This document shows positions 1-7,039 of a stretch of DNA of 9,174 nucleotides, piece after piece. Source of the DNA: Candidatus Zhuqueibacterota bacterium 4484_188 (GTDB lineage Bacteria; Calditrichota; Calditrichia; RBG-13-44-9); contig MVCZ01000104.1 of assembly GCA_002049825.1 (NCBI GenBank), positions 1 through 9,174 of the forward strand. The letters run 5' to 3'. The translations under genes were made by a program, and so were the position numbers. Under the pieces are notes generated by a model. That model was not told the DNA's origin, did not search any database, and saw only the letters and a program-made list of their open reading frames with translations. Numbering within the stretch: the first letter of the stretch is position 1; each line of letters starts with the position of its first letter.

Positions 1-748
1 CTCCCACGCTGAGCAAATCGGCATGGGAAATGGCAATCCAGAATGCCTGCAATGTTTGCCCGGAAAGGGTTCTCCCGCTGGCGTCAACAATAGTGACCGA
101 AACCATGATGGGAAGGCGCTTTCCGGTTTCCTCGGCATATTTTTCGATAGCAAACAGGGCAGCTTTGGCGTTGAGTGTGTCGAAGATGGTTTCTACCAAC
201 AGCAAATCCACACCGCCGTCCACCAGCCCGTGCACCTGCGGCAGGTAGGCTTCCACCAAATCGTCAAAGGTCACCTTGCGGTAGCCCGGGCGGTTCACAT
301 CCGGCGACAGCGAAGCGGTCTGGTTGGTTGGTCCCAGGGAACCGGCAACAAAGCGCGGCTTTTCCGGCGTGCGTGTGCTGAATTCATCCGCCGCCTGCCG
401 GGCAATCCGTGCTGCGGCGAGGTTCATCTGGTAAACCAAATCTTCCAGTTGGTAATCCTGCTGCGAAATGCCGTTGGCGTTAAAGGTGTTGGTTTCAATA
501 ATGTCTGCCCCGGCGTCCAGGTAAGCCTGGTGAATTTCCCGGATGACCTTCGGTTTGGTCAGGCACAGCAAATCGTTGTTGCCTTTCAGGTCAATCGGAT
601 GGTTAGAAAACTGTTCGCCGCGGAAATCCGCTTCGGAAAGCCGGTAGCGCTGGATCATGGTACCCATCGCGCCATCCATAACCAGGATTCGTTTCTGTAA
701 ATGTTTATGTATCGGGTGTCCGGGATAAAACCTCTCTTTGGCTGTCAT
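1..748 (-). CDS. metH: Methionine synthase (cobalamin-dependent), N-terminal part, runs off the left edge
   Basis: This is the first 249 codons of the homocysteine S-methyltransferase domain of MetH, read leftward from ATG at 746-748. MetH moves a methyl group from methyl-tetrahydrofolate through cobalamin to homocysteine in the cytosol. Visible family signatures in order are DGAMGTMIQ (about residue 25), GNNDLL, ETNTFNANGIS, GSLGPTNQT, DLLLVETIFDTLNAKAA and DASGRTLSGQT. The zinc-binding cysteines lie further on, outside the window, so integrity cannot be judged. A GGAG Shine-Dalgarno sits 6 nt before the ATG. The frame is open throughout. Only the 5' end is present, so a stand-alone homocysteine methyltransferase (BhmT-type) cannot be fully excluded, but the N-terminal motifs are closest to MetH. 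Confidence 0.93.
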   Translation of the reverse strand, partial: MTAKERFYPGHPIHKHLQKRILVMDGAMGTMIQRYRLSEADFRGEQFSNHPIDLKGNNDLLCLTKPKVIREIHQAYLDAGADIIETNTFNANGISQQDYQLEDLVYQMNLAAARIARQAADEFSTRTPEKPRFVAGSLGPTNQTASLSPDVNRPGYRKVTFDDLVEAYLPQVHGLVDGGVDLLLVETIFDTLNAKAALFAIEKYAEETGKRLPIMVSVTIVDASGRTLSGQTLQAFWIAISHADLLSVG

Positions 749-784
749 ATTTGCTCCGTTTAACTGAAATAAATCTATTAACTC

Positions 785-799
785 CCTGTAAATTACAGG
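785..799. promoter_or_regulatory. 15-bp perfect dyad in the metH leader
   Basis: CCTGTAA-A-TTACAGG is a perfect inverted repeat with 7-bp arms. It lies just downstream of the candidate metH -10 element, where a repressor dimer could block transcription. It does not resemble the MetJ box (AGACGTCT). No function is established. Confidence 0.3.
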
Positions 800-805
800 A
801 TTGTG

Positions 806-834
806 ATTTTAGCTTAAAATAATCGGCAAAACAA
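806..834 (-). promoter_or_regulatory. Candidate sigma-70 promoter of metH
   Basis: On the minus strand TTGTTT (829-834) and TAAAAT (806-811) are separated by exactly 17 nt, giving a transcript with a leader of roughly 50 nt before the metH ATG. This rests on spacing and hexamer similarity only. Confidence 0.45.
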
Positions 835-996
835 TGTTTTTTATCACCGATTTTCTGATTAAAAATTTGTTGCAGACGGTTCCGTGGTGAACCAGGTTTA
901 TTCGGAAGTTCCTGCCATTGAAGCGCTTGCTTGCGAAAACAGGAAAATTACTGCTGGAATTGGGCGATTTCTCCGGAGTCAGATTCAAAGTAAAAA

Positions 997-1138
997 GTGG
1001 ATTCCTGCCTTCGCAGGAATGACACCACAACCTGATGCATGATGATCTCATTCAGGTACTGGCGGGAATCCATTCGGTTAACCACCTCAAAAATGTCTCC
1101 GGAAGTGAATCGTCATTCCTGCGCAGGCAGGAATCCAC
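997..1138. repeat. REPIN-like inverted pair of 27-bp palindromic repeats
   Basis: Copy 1 (997-1023) and copy 2 (1112-1138) are reverse complements of each other with a single mismatch. Each is itself an imperfect palindrome with ATTCCTGC arms against GCAGGAAT. They flank 88 bp of unique sequence. Repeats of the general form GTCATTCCTGC...GCAGGAATCCA are common short dispersed elements in many bacterial genomes. Two REP-type units in inverted orientation is the arrangement called a REPIN. No transposase gene is nearby. Confidence 0.6.
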
Positions 1139-1330
1139 ATAAAAGTCACTGGAAACGGTTGCACCGGGAATTCCAGGCTCTGGCTTCCCGGCTGAACTTC
1201 CTACTTTCTCTTTTTTTTATTCCACATTATTTTTTATATTCAAACCGGTGCTTTGGTTGTAAAATGAAAATTGCGCATCAATCCGGTTTCTGTTTCTGAA
1301 GGTTTAAATTAAAAGAAAGTAAATTCTGCC

Positions 1331-2712
1331 ATGGAAAAGCAGGAACATTTTACATCGCGGTGGGCGCTGCTGCTGGCTACAGTGGGCATGGCAATCGGTG
1401 CGGGAAATTCCTGTGGTCGATTCCATTAATCATTGTTGAATTTTCAATAGGAAGAAAAACCCGCAAAGGGGTTGTTGGCTCCTTCGCGGAACTGATGGGA
1501 AAAAACTACACCTGGATGGGCGGATTCGTGGCGTTCTGCACCATCGCCATCATGTTTTATTACTCGGTGGTCACCGGCTGGGCGCTGCGCTATTTCCTGG
1601 TTGCGGTCACCGGTCAGCTTTCCGGTGTGAACCACGAGCAATTCTGGAAATCGTTTACTTCCGGTTACCAGCCGCTCATTTTTCATTTGCTGGCACTGGG
1701 GCTTGGCAGTTTCATCATTTATCACGGCGTAGTAAAAGGCATCGAGCGCGCCAACCGGATTTTGCTGCCTTCGCTACTGGTACTGCTGATTATCGGGGTA
1801 GTACGCTCGCTCACCCTGCCGAACGCCGCGGTGGGTCTGAATTACCTGTTTGCCATCCGCACCGAACAATTGTTCAACTACCAGGTGTGGCTGGAGGGGC
1901 TTTCGCAATCTGCCTGGTCAACCGGCGCCGGTTGGGGACTCATCCTCACCTACGCGGTGTACATCCGCAAAAACGAAGGAGTGGTTTTAAATTCGTTTAT
2001 TACCGGCTTCGGCAACAACTCCGCTTCGCTGTTGGCGGGTTTGGCAATTATTCCGGCAATATTCTCGCTGGCGCCCACCATTGCCCAGGCGGAATCCGCC
2101 CTGCGCGCCGGGAACGACGGGCTGAGTTTTATCGTGATTCCGCAATTGTTCAGCAAACTGCCCGCTGCGGCGTTTTTTACTTCGGTATTTTTCCTGGCGC
2201 TTTTCTTTGCCGCGCTCAGTTCAATTATTTCCATGCTGGAACTCGCCACGCGCATTTTCATAGATTTCGGGCTGCCGCGCCATAAAGCGCTGCCGTTGGT
2301 GAGTTTGATTACAGCAATCATGGGGGTGCCCTCGGCAATTTATTTCAAGTTTTTTCAGAACCAGGACTGGGTGTGGGGGTTAGGGCTGATCCTGAGCGGG
2401 CTGTTTTTTACCATCCTGGTCATTCGGTTCGGGGCAAGCCGGTTTCGCACCGAGGTGGTGGTAGTCAATGAAGAGGAATGGGACCCGGGCTTCTGGTTCG
2501 ATTACCTCCTGAAAATTATTATTCCCATCGAAGCCTTTCTGCTGTTAGCCTGGTGGCTGTACCGCTCCATCGGCTGGAATCCTTCGGGGTGGTACAATCC
2601 CTTCGGCGCGCAAACGCTGGGCACCTGCCTGTTCCAATGGGCGGCGGCAATTTTTATTTTACTGATCATCAACGGTTTCGTTTACCGGAAACTTGTTCAA
2701 AGGAGAGCCTGA
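1331..2712 (+). pseudogene. metP: Sodium-dependent (NSS/SLC6-type) transporter, MetP-like, broken by an N-terminal frameshifting deletion
   Basis: This is a LeuT-fold sodium:solute symporter of the inner membrane, most like MetP-type methionine/alanine importers. The true N-terminus is at ATG 1331: residues 1-26 read EKQEHFTSRW...GMAIGAGN, matching the LeuT start EKREHWATRL...AVGLGN. The family then needs LWRFP, an external loop and the start of TM2. Instead the frame becomes S-C-G-R-F-H-stop, while the +1 frame from 1408 resumes with FLWSIPLIIVEFSIGRKT, the end of TM2, and stays open to TGA 2710-2712 through the remaining TM helices. About 22-24 codons plus a frame offset are missing. The lost part includes the unwound TM1 segment that binds substrate and Na+, so no working transporter is expected. 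The GTG at 1360 only starts the downstream frame artificially. A metS-like small gene follows within 3 nt. An assembly error is the main alternative to a real pseudogene. Confidence 0.85.
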
Positions 2713-2715
2713 ACC

Positions 2716-2841
2716 GTGGAAACAAGTGCCATCATTGTCATGTGCTTCATTCTCTCGGTTATCTGGGGCGGATTTTTCATCCTGGTGAATGTGGCATATA
2801 AAAAAGAAAAACAGCGGAAAAACCGGGAAATTGCCGGTTAA
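2716..2841 (+). CDS. metS: MetS-like small subunit of the NSS transporter (41 aa)
   Basis: This short gene starts at GTG 2716, 3 nt after the symporter stop, with AGGAG at 2701-2705 as ribosome site. The product has the pattern of NSS-transporter small subunits: a polar N-terminus (VETSAII), a single transmembrane helix of about 22 residues with the hallmark IWGGFF at 16-21, and a short basic tail (KKEKQRKNRE). In Corynebacterium MetP needs MetS for methionine and alanine uptake. Here the partner gene is disrupted, so this subunit may be orphaned. The recognition rests on size, the WGG motif and position directly after the symporter, which together are quite specific. Confidence 0.82.
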   Translation: METSAIIVMCFILSVIWGGFFILVNVAYKKEKQRKNREIAG

Positions 2842-2859
2842 TCCGACAGAAAGAACATT

Positions 2860-3864
2860 ATGGCTGGCGTGTATTACTACCAACAGATTCTGAGGGAAAT
2901 AAAGGAGAAGGGCGTATCAAAAGCCTACCTGCTTTTCGGTGAGGAATCTTTGCTGGCGGAAAACGTGCTGCACCTGATCCGGGAAAAATTTCTGGGAAAA
3001 GCCGACCCGGAAATGAACTATTTCGTCCGCTACGCCACCGAGACGGGCATCGATGCGATTATTCCCCTGGGCAGCGGCGGCGGACTGTTCTCAGATAAAA
3101 AACTAATCGTACTCAAGGAAGTACATGTTCTGAAAAAAGCCGAGATGGAACGGCTGAAAAAGTTTATCGCCACGCTCACTCCCGAAACCTGCCTGGTGCT
3201 GATGAGCAGCGTTGCGAGCACTTACCAGACGCGGTTGAAACTAATTGAACCGGTGGTAACCGCGGTGAATTTGCTTCCCCTGCGGGAGAACGAACTTTCC
3301 AGATTCGTTACCGGGGAATTCCGAAAACTGGGCAAGGAAATTACTCCCGCAGCGGTTGAAACCCTGCTGTTCATGGTCGGTTCGCAGATGTCCGACCTGA
3401 TCAGCCAGATAAACCATATCACTCAATATTTTACCGACAAAGAAACTATCGAACCGGAAGATATCGAACAAGTTGCCAGTGTTTACGTAACGCAGGATGT
3501 ATTTGAGCTTTGTCGTCTCATTGGGAACAAGGATTTTGAGAAAGCCCTGTTCACATTACACAATTTGCTGGACAGCGGCGTTTCGCCCCAGCAAATTACC
3601 GCGCAGTTGCTGCGGCACTTTTCCCTATTGTGGCAAATTCGCGGCTACCACAAGTCAGGCATTCACAACCGCGATCGAATTGCCCGGGAACTGCGCATTT
3701 ATTCCAAATATTTCCCGGAATACCAGGCGCAGAGCCAGAAGTGGGACTCCCTGCATTTACGGCGGGCGCTGGGCAAACTCCACCGGGCAGACCGACAGTT
3801 GAAGGACGGTTCCACAAGTCCCAAAATAATGCTTGACATTTTAAGCTATGAACTGATAAATTAG
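2860..3864 (+). CDS. holA: DNA polymerase III subunit delta (clamp loader)
   Basis: The protein is 334 aa, the usual length for HolA. Delta opens the beta sliding clamp as part of the clamp-loader complex. The N-terminal AAA-like region begins with KAYLLFGEESLLAENVL (residues 20-36), the typical delta opening that corresponds to a degenerate P-loop. It continues with LFSDKKLIVLKEV and a LTPETCLVLMSS strand. The lid region has ITPAAVETLLFMVGSQMSDL (about 159-178). The C-terminal helical collar carries VTQDVFELCRLIGNKDFEKA, a hallmark of HolA, followed by QQITAQLLRHFSLLWQI. Delta lacks ATPase activity, so the absence of Walker motifs is normal. The gene starts 18 nt after metS with only a weak AGAAAG ribosome site and may be cotranscribed with it. 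The next gene begins 59 nt downstream behind its own candidate promoter. Confidence 0.93.
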   Translation: MAGVYYYQQILREIKEKGVSKAYLLFGEESLLAENVLHLIREKFLGKADPEMNYFVRYATETGIDAIIPLGSGGGLFSDKKLIVLKEVHVLKKAEMERLKKFIATLTPETCLVLMSSVASTYQTRLKLIEPVVTAVNLLPLRENELSRFVTGEFRKLGKEITPAAVETLLFMVGSQMSDLISQINHITQYFTDKETIEPEDIEQVASVYVTQDVFELCRLIGNKDFEKALFTLHNLLDSGVSPQQITAQLLRHFSLLWQIRGYHKSGIHNRDRIARELRIYSKYFPEYQAQSQKWDSLHLRRALGKLHRADRQLKDGSTSPKIMLDILSYELIN

Positions 3865-3880
3865 TTAAAATAATTTTCCA

Positions 3881-3910
3881 GGAACTTTGTATAATCGATT
3901 AAAGTAAAAA
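3881..3910 (+). promoter_or_regulatory. Candidate ECF-sigma promoter (GGAACTT) before the sigma-factor gene
   Basis: GGAACTT at 3881-3887 matches the classical -35 element of sigma-E-type ECF factors, suggesting autoregulation. The -10 would fall near GTAAAA at about 3904, leaving a very short leader. A TATAAT at 3890-3895 overlaps the region and could instead serve a housekeeping promoter, but no good -35 lies at the right distance. Confidence 0.35.
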
Positions 3911-3923
3911 ACCCGTTTTTTGT

Positions 3924-4538
3924 ATGCTGACAAAAACAAAAACAACCTCCAAAAGGGTTGTGACAGATGAACAGTTAATTGCACGTTTTCAGCAGGGCGA
4001 TGTTCAAGCCTTTGACATTCTGGTACGGCGTTACAAGGACCAGCTTCTCAATTATATTTTTCGTTTTGTAGGGAACCGCTCCGATGCCGAAGACATAGTG
4101 CAGGAAACATTTTTAAGGGTTTACAAGAACAAACACTACTACAAGGAAATCGCCAAATTCTCGACTTGGGTGTACACTATTGCCGGAAATTTGGCAAAAA
4201 CGGAACTCAGACGGCGTAAACGGCATAAAATCTTTTCGGTGAGTAACTTTGTCAATGAAGACCGAGATTTTGATATACCCGATACTGATCACAGTCCGGA
4301 ACGCAAAGTTGATGGCACGCTTAAAGAAGACATTATTCAGAAAGCGATTGATAAATTGCCCCCGAAATTTAAAGAGGTGATTATTTTGCGGGATGTCCAG
4401 GGATTCGCCTATGAAGAAATCAGCCAGATTCTAAGTATCCCATTAGGAACCGTAAAATCGCGGGTTAACCGGGGTCGATTAAAATTGCAAGAAGATTTGA
4501 AATTCCTGTTCGAGAGTGAACCTAATAACGCAATCTAA
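3924..4538 (+). CDS. ECF RNA polymerase sigma factor (RpoE-like)
   Basis: This 204-aa sigma-70-family extracytoplasmic-function factor directs RNA polymerase to a small regulon in response to envelope signals. Region 2 spans about residues 17-100: EQLIARFQQGDVQAFDILVR, YRFVGN-type helix, DAEDIVQETFLRVYK (core binding), then FSTWVYTIAGNLAKTELRRR (promoter melting and -10 recognition). A linker of about 40 residues follows. Region 4 at about 140-195 reads LPPKFKEVIILRDVQGFAYE and then a helix-turn-helix with EISQILSIPLGTVKSRVNRG. There is no Shine-Dalgarno before ATG 3924; instead AAAAAACCCGTTTTTT (3906-3921), an A6/T6 inverted pair, directly precedes it. The stop codon is 17 nt before the anti-sigma ATG, so the two form a standard sigma/anti-sigma operon. 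Confidence 0.93.
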   Translation: MLTKTKTTSKRVVTDEQLIARFQQGDVQAFDILVRRYKDQLLNYIFRFVGNRSDAEDIVQETFLRVYKNKHYYKEIAKFSTWVYTIAGNLAKTELRRRKRHKIFSVSNFVNEDRDFDIPDTDHSPERKVDGTLKEDIIQKAIDKLPPKFKEVIILRDVQGFAYEEISQILSIPLGTVKSRVNRGRLKLQEDLKFLFESEPNNAI

Positions 4539-4555
4539 AAAGGAGACGCTTGCCT

Positions 4556-5098
4556 ATGTCTGATTGTGACAAATTTAAGATGCAATTTTCAAATTATCTG
4601 GACGGAGAACTGTCAGCATTCCAACGGAAAGAACTTGATGAGCATTTTTCTATCTGTCCGGACTGTTCGCAAACGATTCGCCAGATGAAAATTATTCAGC
4701 AAAGCCTGCGGCAAATGCCCTCTTTTCACACTTCACCCGATTTCGAAAGACGCCTGCATCAACACATTTTCGAACCGCAGCACGAACGTGCCGGAGTGTT
4801 CCCGTTCCCCTGGCAGAATTGGAAATTACCCGCTATGGGCTCGGCACTTGTTTTAGCAACGCTCAGTCTTTTCCTGGTCTTTAACCCCACTGATAACAAT
4901 AATACCCAAATATCGAATCAAAACAAAACAATGGTACCGGCGGCAACACGGCTTTCCGGTCCGAATAGCTTTAATTCTTTTCAGCCTTCTTCGGTCGCTT
5001 CCGGAAAAAATGTGTCTGCTTTGCATTCGGACTCGCTTTTCGACGATTCCACACAGATTGATCGGGAAGGAATCCAGTTGGTGGGTAAAAGAAAATAA
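4556..5098 (+). CDS. Zinc-finger (zf-HC2) transmembrane anti-sigma factor
   Basis: The 180-aa product should sequester the adjacent ECF sigma factor at the inner face of the membrane. The N-terminal anti-sigma domain carries the complete zinc motif C4...H30-x3-C34-x2-C37 (DEHFSICPDC). One transmembrane helix lies at about 91-109 (LPAMGSALVLATLSLFLVF). A Ser/Asn/Thr-rich, probably extracytoplasmic tail of some 70 residues follows. I chose ATG 4556, 10 nt after AGGAG (4541-4545), the same spacing as for the metS-like gene. TTG 4550 in the same frame is only 4 nt from that site and is less likely. The periplasmic tail shows no recognisable sensor domain. The signal could be relayed by regulated proteolysis, as in RseA-type systems, but the sequence does not show this. 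Confidence 0.88.
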   Translation: MSDCDKFKMQFSNYLDGELSAFQRKELDEHFSICPDCSQTIRQMKIIQQSLRQMPSFHTSPDFERRLHQHIFEPQHERAGVFPFPWQNWKLPAMGSALVLATLSLFLVFNPTDNNNTQISNQNKTMVPAATRLSGPNSFNSFQPSSVASGKNVSALHSDSLFDDSTQIDREGIQLVGKRK

Positions 5099-5182
5099 CC
5101 GGTGTAACCGTTCGACACCCAGCCCGGCGACACCCGCATGGCAAAATTCCGCTCATCAGTGCGAACGATCCATTGTGTTTAT

Positions 5183-5197
5183 TGCCACATAGTGGCA
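5183..5197. promoter_or_regulatory. 15-bp dyad TGCCAC-ATA-GTGGCA upstream of the GAF protein gene
   Basis: A perfect 6-bp inverted repeat with a 3-nt centre lies 37 nt before the ATG of the GAF-domain gene, in the 135-bp gap after the anti-sigma gene. No T-run follows, so it is not an intrinsic terminator. It could be an operator. No binding protein can be assigned. Confidence 0.3.
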
Positions 5198-5233
5198 GCT
5201 CCCTTCCGGATAATAAAATAATTTTGGAAATAG

Positions 5234-7039
5234 ATGTTTGAAAGTGTTTTTAGAAACTTATCTGTAAAGACGGGATATTTGATTGTCCTGTTTGGCAATT
5301 TGATTGTCCTGTTTGGCGTTATCGTACTTTTTGTGCTGGGATTGCTTCCCAACAGCATCACCTGGATAATCATCAAGGTGATATATTTTGCCGGGCTGAT
5401 TTCATACGTCTTTCTCCACTATCTGAATGTCGCCGACACCGAGGAAGACGAAGAAGAGGAAGAAAACGATGTCGAAACGGAAGAGACCGAGCAGGACTGG
5501 CTGAAAATTGACAGCGACCAAAATGTGGAAGAATTGTTCGACCGTTTTTTAGACAACACCCTGAGACTCACCCAGAAAGTGTTGGTTTCGGAAAGCGTGG
5601 TACTGCTGTTTGCTAACTATTCCAAGAAGTTTTTTTCCATCCGGCATAAAATTACCAAAACCCCCGAACGCTTTATTTCTGCTGAAAGTTTCGATTTGAT
5701 GAAAGGACTGCCCAGCCTGGTGCTGCGCAACCGCACACCGCTGATTGAAAATCACCTTCCCGAAGGAAACGAGATCATTCCCTACTACCGCCCGGAGGAC
5801 AACGAAAGCCGCTCTTTTGCCGCCGTGCCGGTCTTTTTTAACGACCTGATTATCGGCGTCCTGTGTGCCGACTCAACCGTTCAGGAATCTTTCAGCAATG
5901 AAGACCTGGAACTACTGAAACAATTTGGCGGACTGATCAGCACACAGTTGGTAAACAGCAACCGCCTGTACGAGTATGAAGCCGAAAACTGGGTGGGAAA
6001 TGTTCTGTTCGAAGTAAGCGACGAGATGAACCGGATTATCGACGTAGAAGACTTGTGGAGTTACCTGTCGAAAAAGATTCCCGACGTAGTGGAGTGCGAT
6101 AGGATTTCCATTTCCGGGAAAATGAACACCCGGGAAGGGAAAATCCTGCGCATCGAAGGCGGCACGGGAAACCTCAAGCCCGGCAGGCAGTTTCCCCTGA
6201 CCGAAGGAATCGTCGGATGGGTGATGCGGAAAAACCAGCCGCTGCGGGTGGAAGACTTTGCTTCAAAAGAAAATTATGTCCCCCGATTTGATGGAGAGGA
6301 AACACCGGCAAGAGAATATTTTTCGCTGTTAGCCGTGCCGGTGGCTACCAGTAAATCGCTGATCGGCACCATCTGCCTGGAAAGCACAAAAACGAACAAG
6401 TTTAACGATCAGGACAAGCGCATTCTGCAGACCATTGCCAACCAGGCGGCAACTATTTATACCAACGCCAGCACGGTGGAGCGTCTCAGGCAATTCAGTT
6501 TTAAGGACAGCGAAACGAAACTGGAAAACCGGAACGCATTTGAACTGATTGTCCCGCGGGAAATTGTTCGGTCTAAAAATTTCGGTCTGGACCTGTACCT
6601 GATTTTCGTCAAACTCTATTTCCAGGTGGAGAAGAACGAGCCGGAAATTTACCGGGAAACCATCAACGAATTTTTATCTTTGTGCTTGCCAACTCTTGCT
6701 GATACTGATTATATTTTTAGGCTTGAATCTGATATGTTTACCGTATCGTCGGTACAGCAGGATAGCAAGAAAATTACCGATTTTGCCAGGGCGCTGTTGC
6801 AGAAAGTAGCGCAGAAAAAAGCGTGGGCAAACGGACAGGCTTTTGATTTTTATATAAATATTGGAATCGTTACCAAAGAATATTTGACAAACGACATTGA
6901 GAAAAATATTGAGCTTGGCGAAACGGCTGTGAAGTCTGCCCGGCTGAAAGGACCGAACAATTACCTGATTTATTCCGGTGAGCAAGCCCCCAACCTGCCC
7001 GACCTGCGGGAATGTTTACACCTTTGTAAAAAAGGTTGA
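5234..7039 (+). CDS. Membrane-anchored GAF-GAF protein with degenerate GGDEF domain
   Basis: This is a 601-aa signalling protein. Two transmembrane helices (about 15-37 and 42-62) are followed by a strongly acidic linker (69-87, mostly E and D). A first GAF domain covers about 98-243 (SFAAVPVFFNDLIIGVLCAD) and a second about 250-412 (LTEGIVGWVMRKNQPLRVED, SLLAVPVATSKSLIGTICLE, ending in FNDQDKRILQTIANQAA). The last domain (420-581) has GGDEF-fold landmarks: DSETKLENRNAF where DxLTGLxNRRAF is expected, INIGIV for SIGIA, and ETAVKSARLKGPNNYLIYS for the closing helix and strand. The catalytic loop, however, is RLESDMF (496-502) instead of RYGGDEF, so it cannot be an active diguanylate cyclase. 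A receptor or protein-interaction role is likelier. The ATG has a weak GGAAATAG site. The annotated stop may be a frameshift, because a zinc-ribbon frame continues to 7130. Confidence 0.85.
   Translation: MFESVFRNLSVKTGYLIVLFGNLIVLFGVIVLFVLGLLPNSITWIIIKVIYFAGLISYVFLHYLNVADTEEDEEEEENDVETEETEQDWLKIDSDQNVEELFDRFLDNTLRLTQKVLVSESVVLLFANYSKKFFSIRHKITKTPERFISAESFDLMKGLPSLVLRNRTPLIENHLPEGNEIIPYYRPEDNESRSFAAVPVFFNDLIIGVLCADSTVQESFSNEDLELLKQFGGLISTQLVNSNRLYEYEAENWVGNVLFEVSDEMNRIIDVEDLWSYLSKKIPDVVECDRISISGKMNTREGKILRIEGGTGNLKPGRQFPLTEGIVGWVMRKNQPLRVEDFASKENYVPRFDGEETPAREYFSLLAVPVATSKSLIGTICLESTKTNKFNDQDKRILQTIANQAATIYTNASTVERLRQFSFKDSETKLENRNAFELIVPREIVRSKNFGLDLYLIFVKLYFQVEKNEPEIYRETINEFLSLCLPTLADTDYIFRLESDMFTVSSVQQDSKKITDFARALLQKVAQKKAWANGQAFDFYINIGIVTKEYLTNDIEKNIELGETAVKSARLKGPNNYLIYSGEQAPNLPDLRECLHLCKKG
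5277..5317 (+). repeat. 21-bp tandem duplication within the first transmembrane helix
   Basis: Twenty bases at 5277-5296 recur exactly at 5298-5317 with period 21, so the frame is kept. The protein reads LIVLFGN followed by LIVLFGV, adding seven residues to TM1 of the GAF protein. The identity of the copies suggests a recent slippage duplication. Confidence 0.8.

Larger units (their letters stand above)
749..1330. other. Gene-free spacer between metH and the symporter gene
   Basis: This 580-bp stretch between divergent genes holds the metH promoter and dyad plus the inverted repeat pair at 997-1138. The reading frames across it (809-1051 minus, 1039-1299 plus) are translations of the dispersed repeats and show no family resemblance. 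I looked for a SAM or cobalamin riboswitch core on both strands because of the methionine context and did not recognise one. The stretch 1200-1260 is T-rich and could carry the symporter promoter, but no convincing hexamer pair stands out. Confidence 0.6.

Noticed and set aside
23..700. Long plus-strand frame opposite metH
   Set aside because: It is antisense to a clear metH frame and has no family resemblance.
809..1051. 80-codon minus-strand frame in the metH-symporter spacer
   Set aside because: Its recognisable part (CHSCEGRNPLF) is the usual translation of the dispersed ATTCCTGC repeat, not a protein family.
997..1138. CRISPR array
   Set aside because: There are only two units, in inverted rather than direct orientation, and no cas genes.
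1039..1299. 86-codon plus-strand frame in the same spacer
   Set aside because: It reads through the second repeat copy (HSCAGRNPH) and T-rich spacer and has no ribosome site.
749..1330. SAM or cobalamin riboswitch for metH or the transporter
   Set aside because: Expected from context, but no conserved core or aptamer pattern was recognisable on either strand.
5010..5192. Small frame after the anti-sigma gene
   Set aside because: It overlaps the anti-sigma coding end in another frame and lacks a ribosome site and family features.
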